Shown one piece after another: positions 58,266 to 64,000 of a DNA stretch of 64,000 nt (the first letter of the stretch is position 1; each line of letters begins with the position of its first letter). The position numbers were made by a program, and so were the translations under genes. The stretch is from Gentiana macrophylla (lineage: Eukaryota > Streptophyta > Magnoliopsida > Gentianales > Gentianaceae), in contig CM047809.1 in NCBI GenBank assembly GCA_026214975.1, forward strand, positions 25,842,875 through 25,906,874. The letters are read 5' to 3'. The notes beneath the pieces were generated by a model. That model searched no databases, had not been told where the DNA came from, and saw only the letters and a list, made by a program, of their open reading frames with translations.

Positions 58266-59640
58266 CAGGGGTAGAGTCAGAAACCTTTAAGTCATTAATC
58301 CTTTCCAAAACATCAACACATTCTGGATCAGTGACTTGTTGATTCTCAGCAGGTTCTGATTCTTCATCTTCCAATCCAGTGAACTTAGGTTTATCAAATA
58401 AAACATGAATAGTTTCTTCATGTTTTAGTGTCCTTTTATTCAGTACCCTGAATGCCTTGCTGACAGAAAAATATCCCAAGAAGATTCCTTCATCTGATTT
58501 AGGTTGAAAGGTCTTCAATTGCTCCTTATGATTTAAAATAAAACATTTACTTCCAAATGGATGGAAATAAGATATATTAGGTTTCCTTCCATTCCAGATC
58601 TCATAAGGTGTCTTCAGCAGCTTCTTGTTCACTGAGGTTCTATTTTGTGTATAGCATGATGTATTAACTGCTTCAGCCCAATATCTTTCAGGCAATAATG
58701 CTTCACAAATCATAGTCATTCCTGCTTCTTTTAATGTTCTGTTTCTTCTTTCAGCAACTCCATTTTGCTGAGGTGTACCAGCAACAGCTAGTTGATGTAG
58801 TACACCATTCTGCTCACAATATTCTCTTATGACTTTATTGAGAAATTCAAGACTTTATCCGATCCGATATTCACTATCACAAACTTTTCTCATTTTGCAA
58901 TCTCTTCAAATTTCAGGCATCTTTTGAAGTGTTTCACTTTTCTTGTTCATGAATACTACCCAAGTGTATCTTGAATAATCATCCACAACTACTAAAGTGT
59001 ACTTCTTTCCTGTTACACTTGTTGGTGTTACTGGTCCAAATAGATACATGTGCATCAGCTCCAAAACTCTTTTTGTTGATTGCTTAGTTTTTGATTTGAA
59101 GCTCGATTTTGTCTGTTTACCTTGCTGACATGCATCGCATATAGCATCCTTTTTGAATGTGATCTTAGGTAGACCAATCACCAGTTTCTTCTTCACCAAC
59201 TGATTGATATCATCAAAGTTCAGATGATTCAACTTCTTATGCCATAACCAATTAAGTTCTGACTTGGTATGCACAATCAGGCAAGTTTCTGGAACAGTAG
59301 TAGACCAATCCACAACATACATGTTTTGTTGTCTTCTTCCAGCCAACACAACTTGATCACCTCTTTCACTAATGACAATACAGGTGTTTTTGTCAAAAGT
59401 GACCTTGTAACCCATGTCACAAAACTGTCTAGTGCTCAGTAGGTTGTAGTCCAGTCCTTCCACAAATGCAACATTCCTGACTGTTAATCCATTTCTCACA
59501 AGTGTGCCATATCCTCTTGTGTATCCTGGTGTATTCTTGTTGCCAAAATTCACTCTAGGACCATCCTTTGCCACAAAATTTGACAAACGGTGCTTATTCT
59601 TTGTCATATGTCTGGAACATCCATTGTCAAAATACCAGAC
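58266..59640 (-). pseudogene. Protease end and integrase of copia B
   Basis: From the right: protease active-site region WYFDNGCSRHMT, where copia proteases have D-S/T-G (here Asn). Then the pre-integrase zinc domain (WHKKLNHLNF, CDACQQGKQ) and the integrase core. The first catalytic Asp is replaced by Tyr in LELMHMYLFGPV. The second catalytic region (58860-58900) is shifted with stops. The Glu region is kept as TPQQNGVAERRN. The C-terminal GYFSVSKAFRV and acidic linker run to the insertion site of element C at 58260. Inactive by several independent changes. Confidence 0.88.
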
Positions 59641-59680
59641 ACCCTACAAAACAAAGTTAATGCATTTTAGGTACCCAAAA

Positions 59681-60862
59681 CTATTTGGGTCCACAATGGT
59701 CAGTGGTAAGCATGACCCTAGGAAAATTTCCATAAGGTCTTCTCTGAAAAGTGTCATACTTTTCTTCATACATGTATTCTACACATCCATAAGGTTTAAC
59801 AGTTGGTTGTGTAGGATTCACATATGCTTTCTGGCCTTTTGGTATGTAATGCTGTTTGGAGTGAATTCTATTGTTAGAAGTACTAGTATAACCAAAGGTT
59901 TGTTGTCTGTTAGGAACAGCCCTGTAATGTGGAGTCTGCTGAGGTCTTATGTAAGTCCTCTGCTGATTCCATTGCTGAGGTTTTATCCTAGCAGTATGGT
60001 TATATTTGTTGTTTCTAGCAATAGGAGCATGAATATTCCAATCATCATCAGTAGGGAACAGTCTACCTTTACCCCTGAGATAAGTATCCCTTGAATGATT
60101 GACATTTTTAGGTTTAGGATTCTTATCCTTGGAATATCTCTCGATTTTTACCTTTTGTGGTCCAAAGAGACTTGGTAGTAGGTCTGCTATCACAGCAGAA
60201 TCTAGAAGGTACAAATGAATCCTACTTTTGGATTTATTCTTTTTGTTAGGTGTTGTTGACCTTTTTGACTTCTGATTTTGCCTCCTTAAAGTTTTCTCAG
60301 TAGGCTTTACTGCCTCAGCAACCTTTTTGGGAGTTGGATCTTGTGCAAGCACAAACTTAGGACCGATTCAGGTACTAGGTTTAGTAACCTTACTGGATCC
60401 ACTCTTATTAGATTGTTGAGCTCCAAATCCAATGCCTGTTCTATAACCATAAGGCTTTCTAGACTTGAATGCAGTGGAGGAACAAGATTGTTCAAAGAGA
60501 TTCAAAGACTCATCGAATGTGCAAAGAGAATTATCTTGATTCTGTCCCAACTTCTTTTCCTTTCCTTTGAGAATTCTTAATTCAGCTTTTAATTTTTCAA
60601 CTTCTGTTTGAAGAGCTTCTTTTCCAGCCTTCACAATCTCATAACCAGATTGTATTATCCTCAGTTGATTAAGGATGAGATCCAAAGTTTCTTCATTGTC
60701 AGAATTTTTTGGATTTGAACCACAAATTGGTTCACAATCACTTCCAGCAGGAGTGTTAATAGATACAAAATTGTATACCTCCTCTGTTTCCTCCATATTT
60801 GCCATTAAAGCATAATCATCCATATCAGCAACAAGTGCAGTATCATCAGATTCATTTCCCAT
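59681..60862 (-). pseudogene. Gag-pol linker region of copia B
   Basis: One frame with a single TGA near 60368. A coiled-coil-like part (EIVKAGKEALQTEVEKLKAE) is followed by a basic, Gln/Asn/Arg-rich part (RRQNQKSKRS). No enzymatic domain. It lies between the zinc knuckles and the protease, where Sirevirus-type Gag is extended. Confidence 0.7.
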
Positions 60863-60929
60863 TTCTGATTCAACTTCATATCCTGATTCATCTTCAGCAA
60901 CTATAGCTTTCTTACCAGATATTCTTTGC

Positions 60930-61954
60930 TGACTTTTGCTCTTCAGTAGGTCTAGACAATCAGATCTGAAATGTCCAGGCTTCTTGCAATTGAAGCAAAG
61001 ATAATCAGGTTCCTTTTCTGTTTTAGTTCAGGACAGTCTGGTTTGAAGTGTCCTGGTTTCTTGCAATGATAGCACAAATAATCATTGTCTTTCTTGGATT
61101 CCTCCTTCTTCTTTTCACTAAATTTCTTTGTGAAGTTCCTAGGAGAACCCTTTCCAGTTTTCATCATTCTGATTTTCTTGCTCAGTAGGGCAATTTGCTC
61201 TTGCATCTCATCCAGTAGATCATCTTGAGCTCCTGATGTTTCTTCTTGATGTGTAGCAGCCAATGCAGTGGTTTTTTGTTCTTCTTTTTCTGTCTCAGGT
61301 ACATGTTTCTTACTGAATTCATATACCTTGAGATCTAAGAACAATTTGAAGGTGTCCTCTTTATGTAGACTTCTCATTTCTTCTATGGCAGTCACCTTCA
61401 TCTCCCAAACTTCTTTTGCAGGTAATGCTTCCAAGATTTTTGAATTGATTTCTTCTTGTGAGTACTTCACACTCAGTAGGGTGAGTTCATCCATGATTGC
61501 ATTGAATCTTGACTCCATTTGTTCAATAGTTTCATTTGGTTTCATTTTGAACTCCTGGAACTTCTTCTTTGCCACACTGATCTTGTTCTTCTTGATTGCA
61601 TCAGTGCCTTCACAGATTAATTGCAACTTATCCCAAAGTTCTTTTGCGCCCTTGCAATCTTTCACCTTCATGTACATATTGCTATCCAAGGTTCTCAGAT
61701 ATGATATCAATAGCAATATTGTTGAGGTTTGCTCTTTTTCTATCTTCAGAATTCCATTCTCTTTTTGGCTTTGGAATGTACTGATTTTGATTATCCACAA
61801 TTATAGATTTTGTGATTTCCAGTGGTCCATCAGTCAGCACATCCATCATCTCATCATGTGTTGCAGCTAGATAAGCCTGCATACGGAATTTATACTCATC
61901 AAAATGATCCAAATAACACATCAACATTGTTCTAGCATACTGATTGCAATCCAT
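60930..61954 (-). pseudogene. Gag of copia B with two zinc knuckles
   Basis: Starts MDCNQYARTMLMCYLDHFDE at 61954. It has a frameshift near 61690, then capsid helices (GAKELWDKLQLICEG, MKPNETIEQMESRFNAIMDE) and a CCHC knuckle, CYHCKKPGHFKPDC. About 25 residues on, in another frame, is a second near-copy, CFNCKKPGHFRSDC (around 60959-61005). The two knuckles share most bases, so they arose by local duplication. A frameshift now separates them. Confidence 0.85.
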
Positions 61955-62040
61955 GATGCAAAGCTTTGAAAATCAGAAACTTGAAAAAGTTTTCAAAGTA
62001 TTTTCACAAGCACAACAAGTAGGATTTCTTCATAACAGAA

Positions 62041-62057
62041 GCACTGCTCCGATACCA
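62041..62057 (-). promoter_or_regulatory. Primer binding site of copia B
   Basis: Minus strand TGGTATCGGAGCAGTGC, two bases from the LTR end, a variant of the tRNA-Met site (G for A at the eighth base). Confidence 0.8.
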
Positions 62058-62337
62058 ATTGTTGGTCCCTTGAAAAGGCTTTGGTTAAGTTTAGAGGGGG
62101 GGGTGAATAAACTTAACACTTAAAACATTTGGAGTTAACAAACTCAAAGAACTTCAAAGAATCTGCGATTACTCAAGAGTTTCTTTGACATTCAAGAGTC
62201 TGGCGACTAACGACTTTACTGAATTTGCTGCAGCGGAATATATTTAAATTAAACCTTAGTAATTGTTGTTAAAATATGATACCAAGTATTAGATACTCAG
62301 TAGTGTATGTGTGTGATTCAGTTGCTAGTTCAGTAGA

Positions 62338-63832
62338 TGTCTCGTATTTTATCTAATGAAAAATAAACAAGTAATAAATTATAAATCCGGTATACCCCAA
62401 GTGCAGGGATCGTAGTATAGCAACTAATACCGGGTCGATCTTACAGGGAATCGAGATTCGGTCTACTTTTTAATTTTTCTAAAGGTTGTCACGAAAAATA
62501 ACTAAAAATGAAGAAACAATAAACTGGACAGAGGGTTGTCAATCCAAAGCCAGAAAAGATAATTGCGAACGAAAATAACTCAAATCTATAAACTAAAAAG
62601 AAAATAAACTTCTAAGATAACAACGAAGAACAAGGCACAAATATAATTTCAATTAATTTTAACGAAGAACAAGCATTGATCCATCTATCCCGCAACCCTC
62701 AATTTCTACTCTAGATCGTTTAGTGAAGATTTATTAAAGATGTGGTTCACCTATCAAAGGTATGAATTCCTACTCTTGTAGATAATTCGCCTATTAATCT
62801 CTCATCTCTCGATCTTAAAGATTAACGCTTCCATAACCAAGGTGTAAGATTTCTCAATCTAGCAACCTAGATATTCAACCTAACAACTCTCGTTATTTTC
62901 AGGTTAAAAATCTAATCTTTACTACGGTGATCTAGGTCTAACAACGATTCTCATCAAACGGTAAACATCAAATAGCAACAATCCATCGATATAATTGCAT
63001 AACAATATAAAAGCATAATAAAGATACAAACTTTATTTAAAACTCACAGAACATCCAAGATTCGAAATCAAAACGCTGCACGATCGGCTTCACAAGGCTT
63101 GTTCAAATTGCTTAGCCTCTATTCATTGTTGATATGCAAATAATATAAATAAAAAGTAGAAGAAATTGTGTTCTTGGTAGCAGGGAAACGTAGCTAGGGC
63201 GCCCCCAAGGGGCTTGTGGCCGCCTAGGGTCGTATTGTGTGTATTAGGGTTCAGAAAAACGCGACTATTTATAAGTTTTGAAGTCGGTTTAGGCCGAGGC
63301 GGTGGCTGGACACCCGTCTAAGGATTCTGGACGCCCGTCCAGATGCCTAAAAATCTTCGAGTTGGGCCGAGCTGGATCAGATGCCCGTTCTTCATTAAAT
63401 CAGACTCTCGTTCGGTAGAAATCATGCTTTCCTAAATCCAGACACTCCTCCTGGACGCCAGTCCAATCTTCTGGACACCAGTCCACTGGACGGATGAAGC
63501 AAACGCACGTCCAGGCTTCTAAATCTTCATTCCATCTTCGACTTGCATCCTCTTCCTTCCATTTAAGCTTCAATTGAATATCTTTTTAAGCTCATTCCCT
63601 GCCATGCTCGGGTACCTACAAGATAATAGAAGCGTGCAAAATGTAGAAACATATATATTGATGAAAATCGCTAATAAAATCACGTAATTAAATCGATTTT
63701 GCACTTAAACCACTTCAAACCTCATTTGCTCAATAAATCCAATAAATACATACTTTCTATGCAAATCATCAGATTATAGAGGAAATTATTACAAAATATA
63801 ACATTATAAACCATAGAAAATCACCCTAAACA
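62338..63832 (-). mobile_element. Solo LTR of a gypsy element, 1495 bp
   Basis: Plus reading TGTCTCGTATTTTATC to CACCCTAAACA, with 5-bp duplications GTAGA (62333-62337, 63833-63837). The empty site is readable in the other copia B LTR at about 18441. CAAGTGCAGGGATCGTAGTA near the start resembles the TCGTAGTATAG block near the start of the Athila-like LTR, suggesting a related gypsy family in minus orientation. No internal region remains, the product of LTR-LTR recombination. Confidence 0.88.
63300..63510. repeat. Short GC-rich motif repeated in the solo LTR
   Basis: CTGGACGCCCGTCCA and variants (GGACACCCGTCT, GGACGCCAGTCCA, GGACACCAGTCCA) occur at least four times, each able to form a short hairpin. 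Confidence 0.7.
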
Positions 63833-64000
63833 GTAGATTGATGTGCTAAATGTACTAATGCAGAAAGTAAATACGCAATTTTTATAGTGGTTCCATGTGG
63901 TGTAATCCTGTCAGTCCACTCTTCTCCTATGATGTTGGAGGTAATTCACTAGAGATCTTTGAGGTAGCAGTTACAAAAATCCCTAAGTTATTTGTACTTC

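Larger units (their letters stand above)
18169..64000 (-). mobile_element. Copia B: Sirevirus-like copia element, minus strand, heavily nested
   Basis: The minus-strand element enters from the right edge. Its 5' LTR (from 62060) is cut by the window. PBS (62041-62057), gag, protease, integrase, RT, RNase H, an extra ORF, the purine tract (27986-28001) and the 3' LTR (18169-27985) follow in order towards lower coordinates. Three other elements are inserted in it: F, C and a solo LTR. TGTTGGTCCC starts both LTRs in plus reading. GAAAC (18164-18168) is the candidate target duplication. The long ORF after pol and the AAAAAGGGGGA purine tract suggest the Sirevirus lineage (inference). All coding parts carry stops and frameshifts. 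Confidence 0.88.
62060..64000 (-). repeat. 5' LTR of copia B, incomplete and split by a solo LTR
   Basis: 62060-62337 and 63833-64000 match 18169 to about 18617 in order. The rest is beyond the window. It has the same AGTTTAGAGGGGGGG signature. Confidence 0.88.

Overview
The window is plant nuclear DNA, most likely from a eudicot. It is AT-rich and contains one intron-bearing glutamate receptor-like (GLR) gene. The rest is almost entirely Ty1/copia and Ty3/gypsy LTR retrotransposons with tRNA-Met or tRNA-Asp type primer sites, plus a few MITEs. No intact host gene is seen. I saw no tRNA, rRNA or CRISPR array.

Left part (1-11317): a plus-strand GLR gene of which only the part after the first exon is in the window. 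The receptor amino-terminal domain, LBD S1, M1, pore and M3 read open. The last third (LBD S2 to M4) carries two single-base frameshifts, a stop codon and no visible splice acceptor, so the copy looks like a pseudogene. It is flanked by two hAT-like MITEs (236-402, 5175-5412) and another inverted-repeat element. Next is a complete copia element (5483-10340) with two 315-bp LTRs that look identical by eye and a perfect GCAAT target duplication, but with shattered coding capacity.

Right part (11318-64000): a deep nest of LTR elements. A fragment of a minus-strand copia LTR (B', 11318-12122) is interrupted by a plus-strand LTR (D, 12123-13152). D is interrupted by a large non-coding element (E, 13153-18168). 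E is interrupted by a very long minus-strand Sirevirus-like copia (B, 18169 to beyond 64000). Copia B has a second non-coding element (F, 19045-27161) inside the TATA box of its 3' LTR, a solo LTR (62338-63832) inside its 5' LTR, and element C (34642-58260) inside pol between the integrase and reverse transcriptase regions. Element C is a gag-only, non-autonomous element with roughly 3-kb LTRs. One of its LTRs contains an Athila-like gypsy element (45355-55993). The other contains a 4.3-kb insert (37071-41350) with pieces of at least three unrelated host genes: a C2H2 zinc finger, a PPR protein and an ABCB transporter. The PPR and ABCB pieces lie within a 1.1-kb segment bounded by 19-bp perfect inverted repeats.

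Five-base target duplications visible on both sides confirm the borders of copia 1 (GCAAT), F (ATTTA), C (TTCAG), gypsy (ATATA) and the solo LTR (GTAGA). None of the autonomous-type elements keeps an intact polyprotein. Borders of B', D and E rest on LTR termini only, since their partner ends lie outside the window. All coordinates and identity statements come from reading the sequence by eye.
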